DNA of 64,000 nt. It comes from Bacteroidota bacterium (GTDB lineage Bacteria; Bacteroidota; Bacteroidia; Chitinophagales; Saprospiraceae). The position numbers and the translations under genes are program-made. The stretch covers positions 1-64,000 of the forward strand of contig JAFMBH010000009.1 in assembly GCA_017858735.1 (NCBI GenBank), read 5' to 3'. Under the pieces are notes generated by a model. The model worked only from the letters and a program-made list of their open reading frames with translations, was not told the DNA's origin and did no database searches. Below, in pieces: positions 32,651 through 41,184 of this stretch; the first letter of the stretch is position 1; each line of letters opens with the position of its first letter.

Positions 32651-34306
32651 ATGATAAAGAAACTCCTCATTCAAAATTATGCGCTTATTGAAGCACTGGA
32701 ACTGGAATTTCCCTCCGGCTTGACAATTATAACAGGTGAAACTGGTGCAGGAAAATCTATTCTCTTAGGTGCATTGGGACTAATTATGGGTAATAGAGCG
32801 GATTCACGTTCATTATTTGATGAAAATAAAAAATGTGTCGTTGAAGCCTATTTTTCTATAGAAAAATATGGCTTAGCTTCATTTTTTGAAAATAATGAAA
32901 TTGATTATGAAGATGATCTGATTATTCGAAGGGAATTGACGCCCGCTGGAAAATCCCGTTCTTTTATTAATGATACGCCGGTGAATTTAAAAACGCTCCA
33001 GGATTTAAGTGCAGAGCTTATAGATTTACATCAACAATTCGATACCAGTGACATCCACGACCAGAATTTTCAACTAAAAATGGTTGATGCTTTGGCTGAT
33101 AATGCTCACTTACTTGCGAATTATAGAAAGGAATTCAGAGAATATGCAACACTGAAAAAGCAAAGAGACGAAATTATTAGCATGAGTCAGGCTTCTCAGC
33201 GTGAAATTGAATTTCTGAATTTTCAATGGGATGAATTAGATAAAGCGAATCTGCAATTGGGAGAAGAAGATTCCCTGGAAGAGGAGTTGACCCGGCTTAC
33301 CCATGCGGAGGATATAAAAAGAATTCTGGGGGCCACTTTTAGTCAATTGGAGGAAAGCGAAACGTCTATTTTAACGCAGTTATCAGATGTCGCTCAGTCT
33401 CTGAGCCAGGTAAGAAGATTCGATGATGTGGTGGGACGCTTGTATGAAAGACTGGCCACCTCCCAGATTGAACTGCGCGAATTAAGCCGGGATATTGAAA
33501 ATAGATATGACGCCATAGAATATGATCCGGATAGGTTGAAAACGGTTCAGGAAAGGCTGGATATGTTGAACCGCCTCCTTAATAAACATCAGGTCGCCAA
33601 TATTGGGGAGTTAATAAAGTTTAGAGCGCAACTGGCATCGAGATTAGAAAGTTTTGCGAACAGGAACATGGATATTGCTGCCATTGAAGCACGTATTTCT
33701 CATTTGCAAAACCATTTGGAACAAGTGGCCGGTGTTTTAAATGAAAGGAGAATTGCCGTTATTCCTTCCTTTGAGGACAAAATTCATCAGAGATTGTCTC
33801 TTCTGGCCCTTGAAAATGCAAGATTAGAGGTTCACTGTCAATCGGTGGAAGATCTTGGGCCAAATGGTAAGGATGCTGTATTCTTCCTTTTCGCAGCAAA
33901 TAGGGGCAGTAGAATGTTGCCTATTAAAGATGTTGCATCAGGGGGTGAACTTTCGCGATTAGCCTTAGTAATAAAATCGCTGGTTGCCAGTGCCATACCT
34001 TTACCTACTTTGATATTTGATGAAATTGATGCAGGTATTTCCGGAGATGTCGCCCTTAAAATGGGTAATATCCTTAGAACTTTGAGCAATGAACATCAAG
34101 TGATAACCATTACGCATTCCCCGCAAGTGGCAGCGAAGGCCGATACCCATTATTTTGTTTACAAAGAGGAAATGCCGGAAAGGACCCTTACCTGCGTGAA
34201 ATCATTAGATAAAGAGGGTAGAATATTTAGTATCGCGGCTATGTTGAGTCAAAATCCGCCCAGTGCTTTTGCTATTGAAAATGCAAAAGAACTGTTAGGT
34301 CTATAA
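32651..34306 (+). CDS. recN: DNA repair protein RecN
   Basis: SMC-like ATPase for double-strand break repair. 551 aa, normal length. Walker A is TGETGAGKSIL near residues 28-38. A long central coiled coil (about 150-370) carries LRELSRDIENRYDAIEYDPDRLK (the RecN marker 'RYDAIEYDPDRL' is present). The signature is VASGGELSRLALVIK, Walker B PTLIFDEIDAGISGDVA, and HSPQVAAKAD is the His switch. The start ATG opens with IKKLLIQNYALIEALELEF, the standard beginning. fabI follows 45 bp later with its own -7 box. Confidence 0.97.
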   Translation: MIKKLLIQNYALIEALELEFPSGLTIITGETGAGKSILLGALGLIMGNRADSRSLFDENKKCVVEAYFSIEKYGLASFFENNEIDYEDDLIIRRELTPAGKSRSFINDTPVNLKTLQDLSAELIDLHQQFDTSDIHDQNFQLKMVDALADNAHLLANYRKEFREYATLKKQRDEIISMSQASQREIEFLNFQWDELDKANLQLGEEDSLEEELTRLTHAEDIKRILGATFSQLEESETSILTQLSDVAQSLSQVRRFDDVVGRLYERLATSQIELRELSRDIENRYDAIEYDPDRLKTVQERLDMLNRLLNKHQVANIGELIKFRAQLASRLESFANRNMDIAAIEARISHLQNHLEQVAGVLNERRIAVIPSFEDKIHQRLSLLALENARLEVHCQSVEDLGPNGKDAVFFLFAANRGSRMLPIKDVASGGELSRLALVIKSLVASAIPLPTLIFDEIDAGISGDVALKMGNILRTLSNEHQVITITHSPQVAAKADTHYFVYKEEMPERTLTCVKSLDKEGRIFSIAAMLSQNPPSAFAIENAKELLGL

Positions 34307-34322
34307 ATTAGCGGGGAAATTG

Positions 34323-34330
34323 TATTTTTG
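34323..34330 (+). promoter_or_regulatory. -7 promoter box of fabI; decides its start codon
   Basis: TATTTTTG matches TAnnTTTG exactly. It overlaps the in-frame TTG at 34328, which therefore cannot be a start, and supports the ATG at 34352. Confidence 0.5.
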
Positions 34331-34351
34331 TGGCAATTTAAAATTAATAAA

Positions 34352-35155
34352 ATGGCAAATAATTTACTTGAAGGGAAAAGAGGGGTAATCTTTGGCGCCC
34401 TCGATGAAAAATCAATAGCTTGGAAAATAGCTGAACGGTGCGCAGAACAGGGTGCCAAGCTTACTTTGACCAACGCTCCCGTGGCTTTAAGGTTTGGTGA
34501 ACTCGATAAACTTGCTGAAAAATTAAACGCTACCATTATTCCTGCCGACGCAACAAGTGAGGAGGATCTGGAGAATTTGTTCGTCAAGTCTCAGGAAATC
34601 TTAGGTGGTAAACTAGATTTTGTTCTCCATTCTATTGGTATGTCCCTAAATGTTCGTAAAAAAAGAGATTATACCGATTTGAACTATGATTATATGCTCA
34701 AAACGTTTGATATCTCCGCGATCTCTTTTCATAAAATGATGCAGACTCTCTGGAAATTGGATGCTATGGCACAAGGTGGCTCTATTTTGGCGCTTACTTA
34801 TATCGCCGCTCAACGTGTTTTTCCAGATTATAACGAAATGGCTGAAAGTAAATCTTTACTGGAATCTTTCGCGCGTAGTTTTGGTTATCATTGGGCGGTA
34901 AAAAATAAGGTGAGAGTGAATACCGTTTCTCAATCTCCGACGATGACAACGGCCGGTTCTGGTGTAAAAGGATTTGATGTTTTCTTTGATTATGCCGATA
35001 AAATGTCTCCTCTTGGAAATGCCTCCGCTGAGTCTTGCGCCGATTATTGTGTTTGTCTGTTCTCCGATTTTACACGTATGGTGACCATGCAAAATTTATA
35101 CAACGATGGTGGCTTTTCTAACATGGGCATGAATCCGGCTTTATTGGATCTCTAA
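34352..35155 (+). CDS. fabI: Enoyl-[acyl-carrier-protein] reductase (FabI type)
   Basis: Final reductase of each type II fatty acid elongation round. From the ATG at 34352 (MANNLLEGKRGVIFGALDEK) it is 267 aa. The NAD(P)-binding start GVIFGALDEKSIAWKIAERC matches FabI 'G.a...SiA..iA' (shown GALDEKSIAWKIA). LDFVLHSIG is the 'lHsig' motif, and Tyr160 with Lys167 in DYNEMAESKSLL form the catalytic YxxxMxxxK. SPTMTTAGSGVKGF is the substrate loop. The following porin gene begins at the base after its stop codon, so the two are cotranscribed. Confidence 0.95.
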   Translation: MANNLLEGKRGVIFGALDEKSIAWKIAERCAEQGAKLTLTNAPVALRFGELDKLAEKLNATIIPADATSEEDLENLFVKSQEILGGKLDFVLHSIGMSLNVRKKRDYTDLNYDYMLKTFDISAISFHKMMQTLWKLDAMAQGGSILALTYIAAQRVFPDYNEMAESKSLLESFARSFGYHWAVKNKVRVNTVSQSPTMTTAGSGVKGFDVFFDYADKMSPLGNASAESCADYCVCLFSDFTRMVTMQNLYNDGGFSNMGMNPALLDL

Positions 35156-37177
35156 ATGCAAAAATGGTTTTTTAGGCTTCTTCCTTTGGCTATCTTCTTG
35201 ATAGCCAAAGGTGAATTACTTTCCCAACGACCTAATTTTAGTAATTCAGGGAGTGGAGGGGGTTCTTCTATGGGGCGTTCCGGTGGTACAGGAGGGAATC
35301 AAAGGGACATTGAACCCGATACTTTTCCCATGTTCTTTCATTACCCGGGGGATAAAAATAAAGTGTATCCTTTTTTAGATAGTAGCTTAACCAACGATTT
35401 TCACCAGCACGATCCCGCCAGAAAACAGGCTTTCGAATACTTTAATTTAGGTTTTCCAGGCTCTCCCGCTTATCCTATTTATTATAAACCTGTTCAAAGA
35501 AAGGGCTTTGATCTTGGTTTACACGCTTTTGATCTCTATTTGTTAACGGCCGACAGAGTGCCGGCTTATTCATTGAAGCGTGCTTTTACCCAAACCTCTT
35601 TTTATCAGACGGGGGAGCAAAATGATGGTTTTTTTGGTATTCAGTTCAGTAGAAATTTCGCCCAGGGGATAAATTTCTCTATCGATTATAATAGGTTGAA
35701 TCAGATTGGAAATGCTTCTCATTTTAGTAATCAGAAAAGTCGCACTTCCTCCCTGGGAATAAATTTTTGGATTAAGCCAGAGAAAGGTAGGTATGAAAGT
35801 TACCTGATCATGGCTCAAAATGGAATTTTACAAAGGGAAAATGGAGGCATTATTGTCTTACCTGACCCCGGGGCCGATTTTTTTTCGTTGAGCCTTGCTA
35901 CCGTTCAATTGAAAAATGGAGCATCCGAAATGAAACAACAAGAGTTTAGTATCAGACAATTTTTCACTATTCTACCCCGAAAACCTACGCCCATTGCTGT
36001 CGATTCTGCCCTGTTAAACAGCGTAACTGATTCCTTATCTCTTCGTCCAAGGCCTATTCCTCCCCTGAAACCTGACACACTGACAGGTGGGTATTTAAAA
36101 TTGACACACAAATTGGGTTGGAAAAATAGTTTTTATCTGTTTTATGACGACGCCTTGACGGAAAATAACATAAATGATTATTATAAATCATTTGCTACAG
36201 ATCCAAGGGGATTGAGAAATAGAATTCAAGCTAATACACTGGATAATTCGCTTTATATTCAAACGCAAATAGGAAAAAAATGGATTATTGATGTAGAGGC
36301 AGGTCTTTCCCAGCAATTACATTTTTTAAAACTTGAACCAGGTGATTCCACCGTTCATAATCTTTCCCTTGATGGATCGGCTTCCCTTAAATATAGCGAA
36401 CGATTATCGTTAAGTGGAAAAGCTAATTTTCAAATTCTTGATAATAGGGGGGATTATTTTATTTCAGGAGATATGAAATTAGGATTAGGAAAATTGGGTA
36501 ACATACACCTGACCGCATTTAATCAATTAGCCAGTCCTGATTTAATGCAAAGACAATTTTTCGTATCTCAACGGCCAATATGGGAGAATGATTTTAAAAG
36601 GTCTTTGACTACTCAAATTGGTGGCGAGATGGATATAAACCGGTTAAAAAGTAAATTAGGTTTGACTTTAAGCATCATTGACAATGCTATTTATTATAAT
36701 GTGGCTGGAAAACCAGCGCAAGTCGATGCACCCGTTTCCATTCTACAGTCTAGTTATAAGCAACAAATTCAATTTGGAAAATTTAGTTGGGAAGGGATTT
36801 TTGTTTTTCAAATAACAAATCGTGAGGACGTTCTTTCTTTACCTCGGTTATGGACACGCCATACATTGAGTTTGAATACCCGTTTATTCAAGGTATTAGA
36901 AACAAGAATGGGGGTTGAATTTCGTTATTTCACCCCATTTTCCACCTATACCTACTTTCCACTAACTGCTCAATTTCAAATAAATGGAGGTAATCCCGAT
37001 GCTCCATATCCATTATTAGACGCATTTGCAAGCTTCAAAATTACAAAATTCAGAATTTTCCTTAAATTTGAAGATATCTCAGCGGCGTTTATGCAAACCA
37101 GATATTCTCAGGTCCATCGGTACTATTTACCGACAGGCGGACTTCGATTTGGATTTAAATGGCGGTTTTTACAATAG
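35156..37177 (+). CDS. Putative outer-membrane porin (Porin_10-like)
   Basis: 673 aa, with a signal peptide (RLLPLAIFLIAKGELLSQ). A short Gly/Ser-rich segment (SNSGSGGGSSMGRSGGTGG) follows. Conserved Bacteroidota porin segments are FNLGFPGSPAYPIYYKP, AYSLKRAFTQTSFYQTGEQ and FSRNFAQGINFSIDYNRLNQ. From residue ~170 alternating beta strands run to the end, finishing YYLPTGGLRFGFKWRF with a C-terminal aromatic residue pair near the last strand. That is a barrel of about 20 strands. It starts immediately after the fabI stop. Substrate unknown. Confidence 0.8.
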   Translation: MQKWFFRLLPLAIFLIAKGELLSQRPNFSNSGSGGGSSMGRSGGTGGNQRDIEPDTFPMFFHYPGDKNKVYPFLDSSLTNDFHQHDPARKQAFEYFNLGFPGSPAYPIYYKPVQRKGFDLGLHAFDLYLLTADRVPAYSLKRAFTQTSFYQTGEQNDGFFGIQFSRNFAQGINFSIDYNRLNQIGNASHFSNQKSRTSSLGINFWIKPEKGRYESYLIMAQNGILQRENGGIIVLPDPGADFFSLSLATVQLKNGASEMKQQEFSIRQFFTILPRKPTPIAVDSALLNSVTDSLSLRPRPIPPLKPDTLTGGYLKLTHKLGWKNSFYLFYDDALTENNINDYYKSFATDPRGLRNRIQANTLDNSLYIQTQIGKKWIIDVEAGLSQQLHFLKLEPGDSTVHNLSLDGSASLKYSERLSLSGKANFQILDNRGDYFISGDMKLGLGKLGNIHLTAFNQLASPDLMQRQFFVSQRPIWENDFKRSLTTQIGGEMDINRLKSKLGLTLSIIDNAIYYNVAGKPAQVDAPVSILQSSYKQQIQFGKFSWEGIFVFQITNREDVLSLPRLWTRHTLSLNTRLFKVLETRMGVEFRYFTPFSTYTYFPLTAQFQINGGNPDAPYPLLDAFASFKITKFRIFLKFEDISAAFMQTRYSQVHRYYLPTGGLRFGFKWRFLQ

Positions 37178-37180
37178 CCA

Positions 37181-37687
37181 TTAATGTTTTGGTTGTAATA
37201 TCCAGGAAATGGCAAAAGTTCCCGCGGCCAGTAAAACAGCCATGGGTGTTCCCGGTTTGACAAGCATAAGCAAGGTGCCAAGAAATAATAAAGCAAAAAC
37301 CTGATAAAAATGAGCGCCAATAATGGAGGGAAGTGTGACGGCAGGTAAGCTAAACGGTCCGTTTTTATCCGTTATTTTATTTAGCGATTTATTTAAACGG
37401 AAAAATACTACGGGAATGATTAGCAGGGTGGTAATTATTGAAATGTCGAGCCATCCTAAAAACCAGCCCCAACCTTCGTTGATTAACCCAACACCTGAAA
37501 TACTTAATAATAGGGCACCTATAGGCACGAGCCATTGAGAAAATATAGCTATTCGCATGGGTGTTTTCCTGTCGTCCATTGGTTTTTTAATGGCTGCTTT
37601 CGCCATAATTAAGGAAAGTATGGCACCTCCCCAAAGGAAAAGAGTTCCTACAATGTGTAATCCGTAAATTTTGTCGTGAAGGGTCAT
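37181..37687 (-). CDS. DUF2269-type integral membrane protein
   Basis: 168 aa from the ATG at 37687 (MTLHDKIYGLHIVG). Five predicted helices: IYGLHIVGTLFLWGGAILSL, MRIAIFSQWLVPIGALLLSISG, WLDISIITTLLIIPVVFF, IIGAHFYQVFALLFLGTLLML and TPMAVLLAAGTFAISWIL. The 'LHIVGTLFLWGG' N-terminus with a His in helix 1 is typical of DUF2269/CopD-like predicted integral membrane proteins. A longer start at 37714 is open but adds spacer residues. Function unknown; convergent with the porin gene. Confidence 0.7.
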   Translation of the reverse strand: MTLHDKIYGLHIVGTLFLWGGAILSLIMAKAAIKKPMDDRKTPMRIAIFSQWLVPIGALLLSISGVGLINEGWGWFLGWLDISIITTLLIIPVVFFRLNKSLNKITDKNGPFSLPAVTLPSIIGAHFYQVFALLFLGTLLMLVKPGTPMAVLLAAGTFAISWILQPKH

Positions 37688-37745
37688 TTTTTTAATATTT
37701 AATGCAAAATACAACTAGATTTTGGCAAGAAAAAATCAAAGTTTT

Positions 37746-38894
37746 TCAATATTTTTTCCAGGCTATGTAAGCTGCAAATAAAGCTAGTATTCCCAGTCCA
37801 TTAAAAGCAACAGAAAGGGAGAAAACTTCTCCAACCATGCCTATTACCGCCGGGCCTATCAAAAAACCAATGACGCCCGAAGTGGCAATGCCAGAAATAC
37901 CTATCGTCGGATTATCAGGATTTTGCATCGCGGATAAAACAAACAATAAGGGGATGATAATGGAAAAACCTATGCCTGTTAAGGAAAAACCTGAAATTAT
38001 ACCTGCCGTAAATGGCAAATTTGCTGCAACCAAAAGGCCGCCGGCACCTATTAAAATACCATATCGCACAAGGATGATAGGTTGATAATATTTGCGCACG
38101 TAATCCCCTAAAAAGCGTCCTCCTGCCATAGATATTGAATATCCGGCATATCCTAACGTACTTAACATTACAGAAACCTTCATTTCATCTCTAAGATATA
38201 AAGTACTCCAATCAGTTACCGCCCCTTCGCAGACCATAACAATGAGTCCGATAATCATCAATTTTAAAAGCCAGGGTTCAGGTAGATTGAATTCTTTACG
38301 AGCTTCCCGTTTTTGTAAAGGTTGAATTACATCAAAATATTTATAAGCAAAAGCTACATAAGTAGCCATAAAAATACTAATGACGGGTAGATGGATCGTT
38401 AAAGGTATTTGAGCAGTAGCAAATATACCGGAGCCAATGATTCCCAGGAAGCCTCCCAAACTGTACATACCATGACAAGTGGCTAAAATGGGGGTATTCA
38501 GTTTAGTTTCCATTTGACTGGCGGCGGCATTGATAGAAACATTTAACCAGCTATTTGCAGCACCCATAAAAAATAGAACACTAGTAAGTGTCCATTGATT
38601 CTTTGCAAAAGGTATCAACAGGATACCCAGGCTTAAAAGCCAGCAACTAACACTAATAACCAAAGAGGGTTTCCATTTTTCACAAATGGTTGATGCCATT
38701 TGAGCACCTAAAAAAGCACCAGAGGCCATGCCAAAAAAACAAAGGCCAATATCACTTTCCGATAAATGCAGTAAATGCTTTGTTTCGGGGATTCGTCCTA
38801 TCCAATGCCCGAAACCAAAGCTTAACATAGAGAAGGCTATGGTAATGGGAAATAATACAGGATGATCCTTGCGGTGACGCCAAATAACAAACAT
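37746..38894 (-). CDS. Major facilitator superfamily transporter
   Basis: 382 aa with about 12 predicted helices and MFS spacing. LRDEMKVSVMLSTLGYAGYSISMAGGRFLGDYVRK carries the family's 'aG...gR..gd' loop between helices 8 and 9 (shown YSISMAGGRFLGDYVRK). DIGLCFFGMASGAFLGAQMAS is helix 2-3. IGISGIATSGVIGFLIGPAVIG is the C-terminal repeat of the loop. The sequence resembles sugar/inner-membrane proteins of the fucose-permease (FucP-like) type. A TAATTTTG box on the minus strand (38902-38909) puts transcription start at the ATG, so the mRNA may be leaderless. Divergent from the AraC gene; the two may be regulator and target. Confidence 0.85.
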   Translation of the reverse strand: MFVIWRHRKDHPVLFPITIAFSMLSFGFGHWIGRIPETKHLLHLSESDIGLCFFGMASGAFLGAQMASTICEKWKPSLVISVSCWLLSLGILLIPFAKNQWTLTSVLFFMGAANSWLNVSINAAASQMETKLNTPILATCHGMYSLGGFLGIIGSGIFATAQIPLTIHLPVISIFMATYVAFAYKYFDVIQPLQKREARKEFNLPEPWLLKLMIIGLIVMVCEGAVTDWSTLYLRDEMKVSVMLSTLGYAGYSISMAGGRFLGDYVRKYYQPIILVRYGILIGAGGLLVAANLPFTAGIISGFSLTGIGFSIIIPLLFVLSAMQNPDNPTIGISGIATSGVIGFLIGPAVIGMVGEVFSLSVAFNGLGILALFAAYIAWKKY

Positions 38895-38989
38895 TTTTGC
38901 GCAAAATTAATCTTTCTCCCTTTAATTTCAAGAATATTTATGGTAGCAAAAGAGTAAACTATTGGGCAGGTTTAATCGTTTTTCAAAGG

Positions 38990-39856
38990 ATGAAACCACA
39001 ATTAGAGAAAATAAATCCAGGTTTTGGACATTCGTTTACCCTGAGATCTTTTATTCATTCACCGGAGAAGGAGGGGCCTCACTGGCATTTTCACCCTGAA
39101 TTTGAAATAGTTTATATAAGTAACGGAAAGGGGAAGAGACATATCGCTAACCACATATCATATTATTCAGAGGGAGACCTCATTTTTCTGGGACCGAATC
39201 TGCCTCATTTTGGATTCACTGAGGAGATGGCGCAAGGTGAAATTGAAATCGTTGTTCAAATGGAAGAAGGATTTCTTGGCCCTGACTTTTTTTCAATTCC
39301 TGAAATGACCTTAATAAACCAGCTTTTCGAAAGATCGAAAAAGGGTGTCATTTTTCACGGCGAAACAAAGAAAATGGTGGGGGACTTACTTATTTCCCTG
39401 CTGGAGGTGGATCATTTTAGTAAATTATTAGGATTATTAAAGGTTTTACAAATGATGGCTGTTTCCGATGAATATGATTTACTTCAGGTTGAAGGTTTTT
39501 CCCTTGAAGTGAATGCTCAGCATCTTACCAGAATGGAAGCCATTTATCGCTATGTGGATCAGAATATCGGTGACGAAATACATTTAGAAACCGCCGCAGA
39601 AAAGGTAAATCTATCAGTGCCAGCTTTTTGTAGGTACTTTAAAAAATTAACAGGAAAAACTTTTTCGCATTTTGTAAATGAAGTTCGCATCGCCCAGGCA
39701 GCAAGTTTACTAAAAGAAGAGCATTTATCTATTTCAGATGTATGTTTTGCTTGTGGTTTCAATAATTTATCTTATTTTAACAAACAATTTAGAGAAATCA
39801 CCGGCCTTAATCCAAAAGCCTACAGAGCATCTAATAAAAAGTTAATTTCTGATTAA
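38990..39856 (+). CDS. AraC-family transcriptional regulator with cupin sensor domain
   Basis: 288 aa from the ATG at 38990 (MKPQLEKINPGFGHSF). An upstream start at 38897 would overlap the region of the divergent MFS promoter and adds unlikely residues. The N-terminal cupin (about 20-110) contains PHWHFHPEFEIVYI and GDLIFLGPNLPHFGF. The C-terminal domain has two helix-turn-helix motifs, LETAAEKVNLSVPAFCRYFKKLTGKTF (key part SVPAFCRYFKKLTG) and ISDVCFACGFNNLSYFNKQF, followed by the family's FREITGLNPKAYR. It may control the divergent MFS gene 95 bp away. The lipoprotein gene follows 6 bp later. Confidence 0.9.
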   Translation: MKPQLEKINPGFGHSFTLRSFIHSPEKEGPHWHFHPEFEIVYISNGKGKRHIANHISYYSEGDLIFLGPNLPHFGFTEEMAQGEIEIVVQMEEGFLGPDFFSIPEMTLINQLFERSKKGVIFHGETKKMVGDLLISLLEVDHFSKLLGLLKVLQMMAVSDEYDLLQVEGFSLEVNAQHLTRMEAIYRYVDQNIGDEIHLETAAEKVNLSVPAFCRYFKKLTGKTFSHFVNEVRIAQAASLLKEEHLSISDVCFACGFNNLSYFNKQFREITGLNPKAYRASNKKLISD

Positions 39857-39862
39857 TAAAAT

Positions 39863-40306
39863 ATGGTAACATCTACAGCCCGTTCGGTATTTTTCACTTA
39901 TACTACTTGTTTTTTACTCGTGTATAGTCTGTTTTTTTCTTGCGTAAAAACAGAAGTTAAAAATAATCTTTGCCAATCATGGCAGTACAATTTATTGGCA
40001 ACCAGAGAGGAACTTGCCAATAGAAAGGCTTCTGTCAAAACACAGGAATTAATGGAAACGTGGATGCTCGAGAAGCAGTTTACAGAATTGAAATTTTCCA
40101 AAGATGGGACTTTTCAGATGACATGGAAAGATCTGTTGACCACAGGAACCTGGAAATTTAAAAAAAGAGGGAAGGAAATTCAAATAGTTATTGATGAACA
40201 GAAGCAATTATTAACCATTGATTTGATAACTCAGGACAGCCTGATAATAACACCAATTACGGAGGACGATGAATTCACCCGCGTTTTATTAGCTAAGAAT
40301 TCATAA
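39863..40306 (+). CDS. Putative lipoprotein (lipocalin-like)
   Basis: 147 aa. The signal region VFFTYTTCFLLVYSLFFSC ends in a Cys likely to be lipidated. The mature part begins QSWQYNLL and has FSKDGTFQMTWKDLLTTGTW and KEIQIVIDEQKQLLTIDLI, then DSLIITPIT. The 'l.f..dGt....w....l..tGtW...' pattern is that of lipocalin-like lipoproteins (DUF4488/DUF5004-type). It follows the AraC gene by 6 bp and overlaps the 3' end of the convergent LpxH-like gene by 14 bp. Function unknown. Confidence 0.6.
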   Translation: MVTSTARSVFFTYTTCFLLVYSLFFSCVKTEVKNNLCQSWQYNLLATREELANRKASVKTQELMETWMLEKQFTELKFSKDGTFQMTWKDLLTTGTWKFKKRGKEIQIVIDEQKQLLTIDLITQDSLIITPITEDDEFTRVLLAKNS

Positions 40307-41117
40307 GGATTTCCTTTAATTCGCTTTCTTTATTTGTTGTTTTATCTGTTTGTAGCCAGGGATTCAACACTTTATAATCTACCTCATTGTATTCATATAT
40401 ACTCCAATCATTATACACATATTCTAGTGCAGTAAGGCTTTCCACCCAATCTCCAGAGTTCATATAGGTTATTTCACCAGAGGATGTTTGTACTTTTTTC
40501 AACTGAGCTTTGTGGATGTGACCGCAAACAACATATTGGCAACCTTGTTTTGATGCTACATCGATGGCTGTTTGCTCAAAATCATCCACAAATTTTACCG
40601 CTTTTTTAACACTCTCTTTTATTTTTTTGGCGAACGAAAGAGGGTTTAAACCAAATGATATTCTTAATCTGTTAATAAATCGGTTTAAAACGATGAGCCA
40701 ATCGTACGTTTTACCACCCATTTTAGCTAAAAAGGGAGAAAGATTAATAGAAAAATCAAAAACATCTCCATGAAAAATAAGATATTTTTCCCCTTTTATT
40801 TCTAGTTCCAGTTTATCTCTCAGGTGAATGTTTCCATTATTAAAATCGCTGTAATGTCTCAGGGCATCGTCATGATTACCTGTCAGGTAATAGATTTCCG
40901 TACCCTTGGTTGACATTTTTAGTAATTTTTGTATTATTTTCAAGTGATCAACAGGGAACCAATTTTTTTTAAATTGCCATATATCTATGAAATCTCCATT
41001 TAAAATAAGGGTTTTTGGTTTAATACTATTGAGGTAATTTAATAGCTCTTTGGCGTGACAACCATAAGTACCAAGATGAACATCGGAAATGATGGCGATA
41101 TCGAGTTCTCTTTTCAT
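40293..41117 (-). CDS. UDP-2,3-diacylglucosamine diphosphatase-like metallophosphoesterase
   Basis: 274 aa. Calcineurin-type metal site: DIAIISDVHLGT (DxH), LILNGDFIDIW (GDxxD), YLTGNHDDALR (GNHD), YLIFHGDVFD and CGHIHKAQL (GHxH), with NSGDWVESLT near the end. The combination fits the LpxH-like branch that cleaves UDP-2,3-diacylglucosamine to lipid X in lipid A synthesis. The longer length (LpxH of E. coli is 240) and ~30-residue C-terminal tail are as in Bacteroidota homologues. It is monocistronic and overlaps the upstream lipoprotein gene at the 3' ends. Confidence 0.85.
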   Translation of the reverse strand: MKRELDIAIISDVHLGTYGCHAKELLNYLNSIKPKTLILNGDFIDIWQFKKNWFPVDHLKIIQKLLKMSTKGTEIYYLTGNHDDALRHYSDFNNGNIHLRDKLELEIKGEKYLIFHGDVFDFSINLSPFLAKMGGKTYDWLIVLNRFINRLRISFGLNPLSFAKKIKESVKKAVKFVDDFEQTAIDVASKQGCQYVVCGHIHKAQLKKVQTSSGEITYMNSGDWVESLTALEYVYNDWSIYEYNEVDYKVLNPWLQTDKTTNKESELKEILMNS

Positions 41118-41184
41118 TTAATTTATTTAATACAAAATTGAGTATTTATTGTTAATTCAATGTAAATACTATATTATCAAAAGA

